A stretch of 48,099 nt of DNA from Methylobacterium sp. J-048 (GCF_022829515.1 NZ_JAKSYL010000089.1:1-48099), one strand, 5' to 3'. Shown: positions 5,960 to 12,824, counted from the stretch's first letter. The notes: a model not told the origin generated them from the sequence alone. Made by a program: numbers and translations.

Positions 5960-6982
5960 ATGCCCGATAACTCGCCGCCAAAGAACTTAGCAGCTGAGAT
6001 TGCTCGGAAGCGGCAGGCTCCAAGCGAGATGAAGCTTCTAGGTCTCAGCCCGAACTCAAAGATGCTTGGGTTGTTCGGGATGAACAAGCGGGTGATCGCA
6101 GTCTCTGATGCGGCGCTGTACGACGTAAAAATGGCGGACTGGATAGACCCTGAGCGTACAAATCCCAGCCTTAATAACATGCAAAGGAAAATATCGAAGA
6201 GGGGCGCTTCCTCGCCATCGGTGTCGAGAACGATATTGACCGCCGAGGTTTTATCACAGCCAGGATTCATCAGAGAGCTTGATAGAGAGGCGCTGCTTGG
6301 GCTGGCTATGAATGGCGCTCTCTGCTTATCGTCCATGGATGACGATTCCGATGCCATATCTGCCTTCGAGCAGTCTGTTGTAGATAATATTGATAGAATA
6401 GACCCTATCGGCGTTTCAGTCATCGTGCCGTACCACGATGGGCTTGAAGCAAGGGTGAAGTCGTTTTTTCAAAGCTCGATTCACTGCCTCCAATCTCTTT
6501 TGGATATTTCGGCGTTGTTTTACGGCGATGGGTGCAAGAAGGGGTACTTTGAGGGCCTAAGAGATCATCTTAAGCATTCAAGGAAAGATGAAGTATTTTC
6601 TGATTACCTGAAAAGAAATCTCAACTTCATAAAGTTCCTTCGCGAGGTGAGAAACGCTATCGAGCACCCTAAATTAAACAAAATAATGGTGATTCAAAAC
6701 TATCGCTTGCTACCGAGCGGCGACATAGGCGGGCCCACTTTTGAACTCATTCATCCCAGTGTTGCTCATCCCGAAGTTGGATTGCCATCATTTTTAGTCC
6801 AAATTATCGATAGTTTGGCAACACTGTATGAGGAAGTTTTGGTCCAGCTGTTTGATAATAATTCTGAGAATTTTGGCGAGGTTAAATTCGGAGTAGTCCG
6901 GATTCCGCCCGAGAGGATGAGGTACGGCAGTGTCCGCTATGAGCTAAGTATAACAAATTTGCCATCAATCGCCGAAGACTGA
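5960..6982 (+). CDS. HEPN-like protein with RX4H motif (340 aa)
   Basis: This AT-richer gene shows foreign codon use (many AAA, ATA, TTA) compared with its neighbours. The C-terminal half is helical and contains FLREVRNAIEHPKLNK with R231-N-A-I-E-H236, the RX4H signature of HEPN ribonuclease domains. Preceding helices (residues 160-230, with SSIHCLQSLLDISALF) fit a HEPN four-helix bundle. The N-terminal 150 residues are not recognised. HEPN proteins often act as RNA-cleaving toxins or phage-defence effectors, and the tyrosine of HepT-type toxins (HXY) is absent. No antitoxin gene is adjacent, so the function is inferred only from the motif and the gene's acquired character. Confidence 0.7.
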   Translation: MPDNSPPKNLAAEIARKRQAPSEMKLLGLSPNSKMLGLFGMNKRVIAVSDAALYDVKMADWIDPERTNPSLNNMQRKISKRGASSPSVSRTILTAEVLSQPGFIRELDREALLGLAMNGALCLSSMDDDSDAISAFEQSVVDNIDRIDPIGVSVIVPYHDGLEARVKSFFQSSIHCLQSLLDISALFYGDGCKKGYFEGLRDHLKHSRKDEVFSDYLKRNLNFIKFLREVRNAIEHPKLNKIMVIQNYRLLPSGDIGGPTFELIHPSVAHPEVGLPSFLVQIIDSLATLYEEVLVQLFDNNSENFGEVKFGVVRIPPERMRYGSVRYELSITNLPSIAED

Positions 6983-7005
6983 TCCAGTGAGATAGGTAGA
7001 TAATA

Positions 7006-7086
7006 TTGCGCACCGCCCTCGCCGCGCTCGCCTTCGTCGTCGCTGCCGATGGGGCGCAGGCTCAGTTGCCGCAGCCTCCGCGCTGA
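7006..7086 (+). pseudogene. Short signal-peptide ORF (26 aa), probable gene remnant
   Basis: A TTG-initiated frame encodes a textbook signal peptide (MRTALAALAFVVAADGAQAQ) and stops after QLPQPPR. Cleavage would leave only a few residues. It is most likely the 5' end of a lost secreted-protein gene. A GC hairpin follows at 7099. Confidence 0.35.
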
Positions 7087-7098
7087 TCATCCGCTCGC

Positions 7099-7127
7099 CC
7101 CCGCCCCGATCCGCTCACCGGGCGGGG
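7099..7127. terminator. GC-rich hairpin
   Basis: CCCCGCCC (7099-7106) pairs with GGGCGGGG (7120-7127). The loop (ATCCGCTCAC) closely matches that of the hairpin at 9018-9046, so the two are copies of one intergenic element. It sits between the remnant at 7006 and the 3' end of the minus-strand gene at 7142. Confidence 0.5.
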
Positions 7128-7141
7128 CGGAAGTCGGCCGA

Positions 7142-7402
7142 TCAAAAGCGACGCATAAAATCTCCGAGTTCGATGCGCATCCCCGCTTGAAAGCCGATGT
7201 GCCATGCCTGGACGTCGGCAGTTCGCATGCCGGATTCCTGATGCTCTCGGGCTACAATGATCCCGACCTGCTCGATCCGGCGCACGACGCCCTCAACGCT
7301 GCCTGTCTCCGGGCTCAGCGTCTTGATCATCTCGCTCGCTGCAAGCCGGCCAGATTTTTCGCCTCGATCGATGGGAGCTAGCGGCTTGCTATGCGGCGGC
7401 AT
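7142..7402 (-). CDS. Hypothetical protein (86 aa)
   Basis: The minus-strand protein starting MPPHSKPLAPIDRGEKSG contains GRLAASEMIKTLSPETGSVE, VVRRIEQVGIIVAREHQESG and a C-terminal WHIGFQAGMRIELGDFMRRF. Its balanced composition and predicted helix-strand alternation indicate a real gene. An upstream ATG at 7438 would add 12 residues, but AGGTGAGG lies between the two and favours 7402. No family is recognised. Confidence 0.62.
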   Translation of the reverse strand: MPPHSKPLAPIDRGEKSGRLAASEMIKTLSPETGSVEGVVRRIEQVGIIVAREHQESGMRTADVQAWHIGFQAGMRIELGDFMRRF

Positions 7403-7527
7403 GGGCCACGATTGCCTCACCTGTATGAGCTGATACACAACATGGCTCGTGAGACAGGATGGCGGACGGTGGTTACCGGGCCGTGCTGGTCTGCGAACTC
7501 AAGCAACCCGAGCCGGCATTCGGCACG

Positions 7528-7557
7528 AAAAAGCCCGCACCGGCGAACCGGGCGGGC
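7528..7557 (-). terminator. Rho-independent terminator (minus strand)
   Basis: On the minus strand, GCCCGC-CCGG-TTCG-CCGG-GCGGGC forms a stable tetraloop hairpin with one bulge and is followed by five T. Near-identical sequences occur at 9672-9702 and 10879-10909, each at the end of a minus-strand unit. Confidence 0.75.
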
Positions 7558-7628
7558 GAAGGTTGTGACATCGAGCTTTGGGGGAGTCGAAAATCGCGGG
7601 GACCATACCGTGGTCCAAACCAAAAGAA

Positions 7629-7657
7629 AGCCCCGCGCGGCGGCTGCCGGCGGGGCT
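7629..7657 (-). terminator. Second minus-strand hairpin terminator
   Basis: AGCCCCGC (7629-7636) pairs with GCGGGGCT (7650-7657). The minus-strand product is followed by TTCTTTTGG. A near copy lies at 10983-11011, again about 73 bp from the first hairpin. Confidence 0.65.
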
Positions 7658-7738
7658 GAAGTTGCCATTGGGCTTCGAGCACTATGCATGGCTCGGCCGA
7701 TACTGATTCGCTTCGCCCGTTTGGATGACATCAGGGCC

Positions 7739-7813
7739 TCACTCCGCCTTCGCCATCTGCCGCCCGTGGTTCCGCACGACGTCGCGGAGGCCTTCAGCGG
7801 CCCGCTCGCGCTG
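7739..7813 (-). pseudogene. Tail of a repeated small protein (HGRQMAKA end)
   Basis: The minus-strand frame reads QRERAAEGLRDVVRNHGRQM-AKAE and stops; a stop also lies directly upstream. A related tail, NLFRDNVQNHGRQMAKAV, ends at 10317. These are remnants of a paralogous small-protein family, each followed by the same type of terminator or intergenic sequence. Confidence 0.5.
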
Positions 7814-7945
7814 TCATTCAACCGACCGCCAATCCGATCGCACGTTTTTCAATGGCTACCGAAACATACTACTTATGCGTGAATTGTTTCTGGGCAGTTT
7901 CTCGAAGTAAGGGACATCCATGCCTTTCGAAGCTCGGCTCTGCAA

Positions 7946-8851
7946 ATGCTTCTTAAAATCAAACTTCGCCAACTCAGCTTGCGCTCAAAAATAGTTTTCG
8001 ACGAAGACTATTGGTCGGGCTGCGTGTCGCACTTCTGGCGCAAACACAAAGAGTCGAAGCTTCGAATAAGAAAATTCGCAATTCAAAATCCTACTATAGC
8101 CCTAAAGGCTTTTTTTGGACACCTTTTCATTCCGAGATTGACTGCCGAACTGGGTCAAACGCGGATCGGCTTGACGATCAAAGATGTAATTAATCGAAAA
8201 ATCTTGTTTGGAACAGTTTCGCTTGGATTTTTTGGGGCCTGCGTTCTACATATCCCTGTTAACGCCGCCGATTACAGCGCCGGATCAAGCAAGCAGACGC
8301 TCCGGCGGAAAGTGCGTGCGGCCCGTAAAGTAGGCGTGACTTGGCGTTCGGTCACAGATCTTGTAGAGCAAAGAGCATTGATCAACACGCTCCATGCTTA
8401 CGTGCCGGCTAAAACACGCATCCGGTTGGAAGGCAATGATTGGGGCGGCTTAGTAGGGTCCAAATCATGGACGGTCGGGTATGGACCGGATGGCCAGCCT
8501 CTAATAATCGCAGTCACGCCACATGATGGTCAATGGGCGATAATAGATTTATTTGTAACACTCGGCGAAACACAGATCCATTCCGATGCACGTTACTATC
8601 TTACTCAAGTAGTAGTCGAAAAATTATCTGCATCAGGCGTTAAATATCTTCTCGACACCGATAGCGCAAATAATTTGCCGGCTGGTTTGTGGCATTTTCA
8701 GCGGATGATTGGTTTTAAGGTGGCTCGCGTGAGAGTTGCGCGCAGTGCAACAAAAGTTGATTTACAAGGTTCCGCTAGTAAAACGTATGCCTATGGACCT
8801 TCCACTAGGCACGCCGTACAATCAGACGTGGAAATGGCGCGGACAAGCTGA
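7946..8851 (+). CDS. Putative GNAT/FemAB-like acyltransferase (301 aa)
   Basis: This AT-richer gene with codon use unlike its neighbours was probably acquired. Residues about 115-130 carry a basic helix (KQTLRRKVRAARKVGV) of the kind found in FemAB-like and related GNAT proteins. The C-terminal half alternates strands and helices and includes the substrate-binding-like KYLLDTDS and LWHFQRMIGFKVARVRV, reminiscent of the GNAT 'FY--LGF' end. No acetyl-CoA P-loop (Q/RxxGxG/A) is clearly visible. The N-terminal 110 residues are not recognised and include a hydrophobic stretch (ILFGTVSLGFFGACVL). The assignment is tentative. Confidence 0.5.
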   Translation: MLLKIKLRQLSLRSKIVFDEDYWSGCVSHFWRKHKESKLRIRKFAIQNPTIALKAFFGHLFIPRLTAELGQTRIGLTIKDVINRKILFGTVSLGFFGACVLHIPVNAADYSAGSSKQTLRRKVRAARKVGVTWRSVTDLVEQRALINTLHAYVPAKTRIRLEGNDWGGLVGSKSWTVGYGPDGQPLIIAVTPHDGQWAIIDLFVTLGETQIHSDARYYLTQVVVEKLSASGVKYLLDTDSANNLPAGLWHFQRMIGFKVARVRVARSATKVDLQGSASKTYAYGPSTRHAVQSDVEMARTS

Positions 8852-9017
8852 ATATAGTACCTGCGAAACATCGAGGCAGATGAACATCTTCGACCCGCCG
8901 TCCGCTCTAGCCATCATCCACCAACGCCGCAGCACCACGTCCTTGAACAGGTTGCTGGTGGCAGGCGCTCAATCCGCCTTCCGCATCTGCGCGCCGCTGC
9001 GCTGCTCACCTCCTCGG

Positions 9018-9046
9018 CCCCGCCCCAATCTGCTCACGGGGCGGGG
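9018..9046. terminator. GC-rich hairpin, copy of 7099-7127
   Basis: CCCCGCCCC (9018-9026) pairs with GGGGCGGGG (9038-9046) around a loop AATCTGCTCAC, matching the loop at 7107-7119. It lies after the acyltransferase-like gene and before the small membrane protein at 9133. Confidence 0.5.
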
Positions 9047-9132
9047 GCGTCCGATCTCACCGGCGGTCGAGCCGAACCACCTCGCCACGATCGTTAAGGA
9101 TCGTGTTGTACCCGGATTAGGGGAGGACCAAC

Positions 9133-9333
9133 ATGGTCAGGATCCGGGGCTTCATATTGGACGGCGTCGCGTTGATCGGCATCGCAGCAGGTCTCGTCGC
9201 CGGCATTAGCGGTTACGTGCACAGCTTGCCCAGCCGGCTGGAGCGCGTCGTCGTCGCGGTCGAGAAGCTGGAAGTCGAAATCACCGGCTCCATCGAGCCA
9301 AAAGGCGATCGCCAGCCATCGACAGGAGGCTGA
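9133..9333 (+). CDS. Small membrane protein (66 aa)
   Basis: After MVRIRGFILDG comes one transmembrane helix (VALIGIAAGLVAGISGYV, about 12-29), then a charged helix (RLERVVVAVEKLEVEI) and a polar tail. A strong GGGGAGGA ribosome site precedes the ATG. Topology would place the C-terminal helix in the periplasm or cytoplasm depending on the basic N-terminus, most likely N-in. No family is recognised. Confidence 0.68.
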   Translation: MVRIRGFILDGVALIGIAAGLVAGISGYVHSLPSRLERVVVAVEKLEVEITGSIEPKGDRQPSTGG

Positions 9334-9418
9334 TCACCGAATCAGTTGTGGCGTGCCGCCACAGCTCAGAACTCACGGTCACAGGACTCATTCGACCGAA
9401 CATCAGCCGTTCGGGATC

Positions 9419-9661
9419 ATGACCTTGCCCGCCTACACGCTTCGCCAGTTCCTGCGCTCGACCGAAGGCGACGGCTCTGTCACCGATGAGACCCGGGACA
9501 TTGAGGCAGCAAGCGACGGCGAAGCCATTCAGATCGCCCAAGCTGTGGTCGCCGAGCCGCATCAGGATCTCGTCGGGATCGAGCTTACGGACATCGACGA
9601 GCGCTTGGTTTGGAGCTTGAGACGCGGCGAGACGATCAGCCCGCGGCCACAAGACGTGTAG
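9419..9661 (+). CDS. Small acidic hypothetical protein (80 aa)
   Basis: The protein MTLPAYTLRQFLRSTEGDGS-VTDETRDIEAAS continues with a helix (GEAIQIAQAVVAEPHQDL) and strands (VGIELTDIDERLVWSLRRGE). It matches the general layout of small stress-associated proteins that display DGEAI-IA helices, but no named family is assigned. An upstream in-frame ATG at 9353 looks less likely. The terminator at 9672-9702 lies just downstream and is bidirectional in form. Confidence 0.58.
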   Translation: MTLPAYTLRQFLRSTEGDGSVTDETRDIEAASDGEAIQIAQAVVAEPHQDLVGIELTDIDERLVWSLRRGETISPRPQDV

Positions 9662-9671
9662 GTCAGCCATG

Positions 9672-9702
9672 AAAAAACCCGCGCCGGCTAACCGAGCGGG
9701 TT
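9672..9702 (-). terminator. Rho-independent terminator of the minus-strand gene 9719-10156
   Basis: On the minus strand, AACCCGC...GCGGGTT with an internal CGG/CCG extension is followed by a T6 run (9677-9672). It starts 17 bp after the stop of the Cys-module gene. It belongs to the same repeated terminator type as 7528 and 10879. Confidence 0.8.
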
Positions 9703-9718
9703 CTCTCTTGCAAGTTGA

Positions 9719-10156
9719 TCAGCGCCCAGCGGTGCGCTGCATGCAGGATACGTACTCTTGAGTGCCGCGCGAGGATAAGTTGGGACGCTCCGACCGCATC
9801 ATGGTGAGTTCGGCGTCACAAGGATGCTTAGCTGCGGCAGGACCAGCGTCGCTTACGATCTTGTTCTTAGCAGCACACTCTGCGTAGCGCCGATGCCCTT
9901 CCATCGCTTGATTTGGGCGATCAGAACGCATCATGGTCAACTCGGAGTCGCACGCATGTTTAGCAGGCGCATCAACGGTGAGATTTACTTTGTTCTTGTT
10001 GACGCATTCTGCGTAAGCAACGTGTCCAGCAGAAGAAAGATTTGGCCGATCCGAGCGCATCATAGTCAATTCATTATCGCACGGGCCGGCATTTGCGGAC
10101 GCAGCCGTCAGTAGAATTGCCACGCCTGCGAGAGACATCTTCACTAAGGTATTCAT
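9719..10156 (-). CDS. Secreted protein with three tandem Cys-pair modules (145 aa)
   Basis: A signal peptide (MNTLVKMSLAGVAILLTAAS-ANA) is followed by three copies of a module of about 43 residues. Each module starts PCDNELTMMRSDRPN or a variant (ACDSELTMMRSDRPN, PCDAELTMMRSERPN) and ends with a second Cys in AECVNKNK, AECAAKNK or VSCMQR. Cysteines are at 26/51, 69/94 and 113/138, exactly C-x24-C each time, implying one disulfide per module in the periplasm. GGGAGGGA lies just upstream of the ATG, and a terminator follows at 9702-9672. The protein has no family that I recognise. Confidence 0.85.
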   Translation of the reverse strand: MNTLVKMSLAGVAILLTAASANAGPCDNELTMMRSDRPNLSSAGHVAYAECVNKNKVNLTVDAPAKHACDSELTMMRSDRPNQAMEGHRRYAECAAKNKIVSDAGPAAAKHPCDAELTMMRSERPNLSSRGTQEYVSCMQRTAGR

Positions 10157-10475
10157 TATTCCCTCCCATTATTGTTTTGGCTGCTCAATCGAGCGGCTCT
10201 TAGGAGGGCCATCAAGTGGCACGCCGCTCTTTGGGTGATTTCCAGCGAGATTTGTAATTTTATTCCCTACCACATTCCTCTCCGCTGTTGGCCGCCATTG
10301 CATAGGCGCGGCTTGCCTACACAGCCTTCGCCATCTGCCTCCCATGGTTCTGGACGTTGTCGCGGAAAAGGTTGCCGGTGGCTGAAGTCGGGCCCCTCAT
10401 CCTAGGCAAAGTGGGCAGCAGCGAACCACCTCTCGTCGAAAGCGTTCCCGACTCTTCAGCGGCAAGGAACGCGAC
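10157..10475. other. Intergenic region with promoter of the Cys-module gene and a gene remnant
   Basis: The AT-rich part (10157-10280) should hold the minus-strand promoter. At 10317-10382 the minus strand reads ATGNLFRDNVQNHGRQMAKA, then V and a stop. This is a decayed tail related to 7739-7813. No intact gene is seen. Confidence 0.5.
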
Positions 10476-10838
10476 ATGAAGGTAATCTCGGCAACCGTCC
10501 TCGGCCTGGCGCTCCTAAGCGGAGTAGCTCCGGCCTTTGCGCAACCCTATGGCGGGCGCGACTATGGCTACGATCGCGGCGACTATGGCTCCCGCGACAG
10601 GGGCTACGGAGATCGCGGCTATGGCGATCGAGGCTACGGTGACCGTGATCGCCGCGATTACGATCGGGACATTGACCGAGGTTCGCGAGGCGGGCGGGGC
10701 GACTACGCTTTCAATGAGGAAGAGTATCTGCGGTGCAATCCGGACGTGCGCCGGGCGGTCATAGGTCGAGCGATCAAGTCTGGGCTTGAACACTACCGGA
10801 AGGTCGGGATGGCGGAAGGCCGGAAGCTGAGCTGCTGA
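10476..10838 (+). CDS. Secreted Gly/Tyr/Asp/Arg-repeat protein with NPDV-type domain (120 aa)
   Basis: A signal peptide (MKVISATVLGLALLSGVAPA-FAQ) is followed by a low-complexity segment of RGYGD/DRGDYG repeats (about residues 24-75). The C-terminal domain reads FNEEEYLRCNPDVRRAV and ends HYRKVGMAEGRKLSC. This resembles the repeat in alphaproteobacterial exported proteins with Y-L--NPDV----GH--YG--EGR. Two Cys residues could form a disulfide. It is probably periplasmic or envelope-associated. An AAGGA ribosome site lies about 8 nt upstream. Confidence 0.75.
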   Translation: MKVISATVLGLALLSGVAPAFAQPYGGRDYGYDRGDYGSRDRGYGDRGYGDRGYGDRDRRDYDRDIDRGSRGGRGDYAFNEEEYLRCNPDVRRAVIGRAIKSGLEHYRKVGMAEGRKLSC

Positions 10839-10878
10839 TCTAGGAGTGGCCGCACTCAAGTAAGGGTGACCGGCCATG

Positions 10879-10909
10879 AAAAAGCCCGCGCCGGCGAACC
10901 GGGCGGGCT
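10879..10909 (-). terminator. Rho-independent terminator (minus strand), copy of 7528-7557
   Basis: On the minus strand AGCCCGC...GCGGGCT with inner CCGG-TTCG-CCGG pairing is followed by five T. It is almost identical to the hairpin at 7528. Confidence 0.75.
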
Positions 10910-10980
10910 GATCCAGGCCAAGCCATTCTGGTAGGAGGAGGCCGGGCCCGGAAGGATTCTACCGCGATCGGCGCAAGAAG

Positions 10981-11011
10981 AAAGCCCCGCGCGGCGGTTG
11001 CCGGCGGGGCT
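10981..11011 (-). terminator. Minus-strand hairpin terminator, copy of 7629-7657
   Basis: AGCCCCGC (10983-10990) pairs with GCGGGGCT (11004-11011), followed on the minus strand by TTCTTCTT. It would end transcripts from the gene at 11157-11402. Confidence 0.65.
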
Positions 11012-11156
11012 GAGAAGCGGACGTCCCGTATGGCAGCGAGGCGTCGAGATAGACCATAACCGCACGCTGATGAAAAAACCGGACAGGGCACTGGCCCCAG
11101 CAGGCTGTCGGCTACCGGCAGTAGGCTGTCGCGGGGTTGCACCCAAGCACGCCCAG

Positions 11157-11402
11157 CTAATCGACCACCCGCCTGCCTGTCTTGCAGCGGTCAGTTCGCT
11201 CAGCCGGCGAACTGGTTCGAAGCTCATGGCGTGCTTGATCGAGGTACTCCTGACGTTCAAGCTCCGTCAGGCAGGCGACGGTATGGCCCTGGCGGGCCTC
11301 CCGATCAGTGAAAGCCTCATCCCAAGCCCGATCGTCGTGGTTCTTCTCGATGAAGGTGCGTTTGGCACGTGCCAGCACCTCGTCTTCGGTCGGCTCGCTC
11401 AT
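11157..11402 (-). CDS. Small charged hypothetical protein (81 aa)
   Basis: The protein MSEPTEDEVLARAKRTFIEK-NHDDRAWDEAF continues through a helix (LTELERQEYLDQARHEL) to a basic tail. It is soluble and helical. A GGGAG site lies about 8 nt upstream of the ATG. It is transcribed in the same direction as the 44-aa gene upstream at 11494-11628. No family is recognised. Confidence 0.6.
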   Translation of the reverse strand: MSEPTEDEVLARAKRTFIEKNHDDRAWDEAFTDREARQGHTVACLTELERQEYLDQARHELRTSSPAERTDRCKTGRRVVD

Positions 11403-11471
11403 GGCTGGGCTCCCACGCGATCCGCAGCCTATCGCAAAGCCTCCTGAAGGCCACCCTCCCCCGCGGAGGGG

Positions 11472-11491
11472 GGAGGGCCCGGAGGCCCTCC
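11472..11491 (-). terminator. Hairpin after the 44-aa gene
   Basis: GGAGGGCC and GGCCCTCC form a perfect 8-bp stem with a 4-nt loop, 3 bp beyond the stop at 11494. No T tract follows on the minus strand. Confidence 0.4.
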
Positions 11492-11493
11492 GT

Positions 11494-11628
11494 TCAGGCT
11501 GCCCGGGCCTTGTACCGGACGATCCCGGAGGCGTTGAGCAGATCGACCCGCTTGTGAGCCTCGTGCTCGCTGCACCGGATGATCGCCTTGCCGGTCTTGG
11601 TGTCGACGATCTGGAAGGACTTGGTCAT
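11494..11628 (-). CDS. Very small hypothetical protein (44 aa)
   Basis: The minus strand encodes MTKSFQIVDTKTGKAIIRCS followed by EHEAHKRVDLLNASGIVRYK and a short tail. The strand-turn-strand-helix pattern and ideal codon use indicate a real gene despite its size. A GAGGAA ribosome site lies about 9 nt before the ATG. No function is known. Confidence 0.68.
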   Translation of the reverse strand: MTKSFQIVDTKTGKAIIRCSEHEAHKRVDLLNASGIVRYKARAA

Positions 11629-12054
11629 CTGTTTGGTTCCTCGCTGCCGATTGCTATGTAATACTTGTAAATTATTTCGTCGTCAACAGTCGATCGCAAG
11701 AATATTGCAGATCAGGCGAATGTTTTTGCGCGGTCAGCAAGATCATCCCCATGCCTATATTGATGTCGTCCGAGAACCCCACCGACGCGAAGTCTGACGT
11801 GCGCCTCTACCTGCGAGGCCGGCGCAGCCGCGGTCGCTGGCGATGCCGGTAGAAGTGAAGCTTTCGCACGCAGGGACGACCCTGACCTCTGCCGCAGCAG
11901 TTTGAGCGAGCTACGGAATGGAAAATCATTTTTTGATCGGCCGGACTAGAAATGCATGAATAAAATTGGTCGGAGATCGGATGATATGTTGCGACGTCTT
12001 GACTTGACGATCGCTTTGGGTCGTTCGTGTGGATTGCCCCAGAAGGACTTTGAC
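11629..12054. other. AT-rich intergenic region upstream of the MucR paralogue
   Basis: It contains the divergent promoters of the 44-aa gene and of the MucR-like gene. AT-rich tracts near 11650-11690 and 11920-11980 (GAAAATCATTTTTTGATC) are the kind of DNA MucR proteins bind. A 33-codon frame at 11751-11852 is possible but unsupported. Confidence 0.5.
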
Positions 12055-12609
12055 ATGACTGAGATCACGCCCGCCCCGCAGAATAACCACATCGAGCTGA
12101 GTGCCGACATCGTGGCGGCTTACGTGTCGAACAACAGCGTTCCGGTTGCCGAACTCCCTGCCCTGCTTTCCGGGATCTACTCCGCTCTGTCCGGGCTCGG
12201 CCAGGGTGGCGCCCCGGAGACATCGGCGGTCGAGAAGCCTACGCCTGCACAGATCCGCAAGTCCGTGAAGGACGACGCACTGGTGAGCTTCCTCGACGGC
12301 AAGCCATACAAGACGCTGAAGCGGCACCTCAGCGGGAACGGCATGACGATCGAGCAATACCGCGAGCGCTTCGGTCTGCCGAAGGATTACCCCTCGACGG
12401 CCGCGAGCTACTCAGCGCAGCGCTCGGCGCTCGCCAAAAGTCTCGGGCTGGGTCAGCAGCGGCGGAAGGCGGCGGCAAAGATCGCTCAGACCGACGAGAC
12501 CATCGCCGAGACGCCGAAGAAGGCTGGCCGATCGAAGAAGGCTGCGGAGCCGGCAGCGAAGCCGACCAAGGGCCGCAAGAAGGCTTCAGCGGCCGTCGCG
12601 GCCGAGTGA
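12055..12609 (+). CDS. MucR/Ros-family transcriptional regulator lacking zinc ligands (184 aa)
   Basis: The N-terminal half carries the MucR signature (IELSADIVAAYVSNNSVPVA, ELPALLSGIYSAL). The DNA-binding region reads FLDGKPYKTLKRHLSGNG followed by IEQYRERFGLPKDYP. In typical Ros/MucR proteins this region is a C-x2-D/C...H-x3-H zinc finger. Here the Cys position is S78 and the second His is missing, with a one-residue contraction, leaving H91 only. The C-terminus (about 135-184) is a Lys/Ala-rich, histone H1-like tail. Start 12055 is chosen for its AGAAGGAC site and the family N-terminus; a longer frame from 11956 is unlikely. A hairpin follows at 12621. Confidence 0.88.
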   Translation: MTEITPAPQNNHIELSADIVAAYVSNNSVPVAELPALLSGIYSALSGLGQGGAPETSAVEKPTPAQIRKSVKDDALVSFLDGKPYKTLKRHLSGNGMTIEQYRERFGLPKDYPSTAASYSAQRSALAKSLGLGQQRRKAAAKIAQTDETIAETPKKAGRSKKAAEPAAKPTKGRKKASAAVAAE

Positions 12610-12620
12610 GGGTGCTCGGC

Positions 12621-12650
12621 GCCTACAGCCTATCGATCCAGGCTGTAGGC
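12621..12650 (+). terminator. Hairpin terminator after the MucR paralogue
   Basis: GCCTACAGCC (12621-12630) and GGCTGTAGGC (12641-12650) form a perfect 10-bp stem, 11 bp after the stop. There is no U tract. Confidence 0.6.
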
Positions 12651-12824
12651 GGATCCAGGACGTGGGCGGCGAGCGAATGCTGCCCACACTCCAATCCAGA
12701 CAGTGATCGGCGATTCGTCCGATCCGCCGCCGCTTCCATGAGCGGCCGTATCGCTTCGTTAAGCGTCGTATGGTCAGCCTGCCGCGACAGCCGAATTGGA
12801 TCGGCGTGACAATTTTGGATCCAT

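Larger units (their letters stand above)
7403..7945. other. Intergenic stretch with two minus-strand terminators and a gene remnant
   Basis: This stretch holds hairpins at 7528-7557 and 7629-7657, a GGACCA...TGGTCC hairpin near 7600-7620, and a decayed minus-strand gene tail at 7739-7813. I see no intact gene in it. Confidence 0.6.
10839..11156. other. Terminator-bearing intergenic region
   Basis: It contains two minus-strand hairpin terminators (10879-10909, 10981-11011) and, near 11100-11135, a short direct repeat (GGCTGTCGGCTACCGGCAGT...). No gene is seen. Confidence 0.55.

Noticed and set aside
10560..10700. Apparent DNA repeat array (GGCTACGGAGATCGC units)
   Set aside because: These are degenerate codon-level repeats encoding RGYGD in a secreted protein. 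They lack fixed-length spacers, so they are not CRISPR or an intergenic repeat.
11751..11852. Possible 33-aa basic ORF upstream of the MucR paralogue
   Set aside because: No ribosome site and an Arg-rich composition expected from chance frames; no supporting context.
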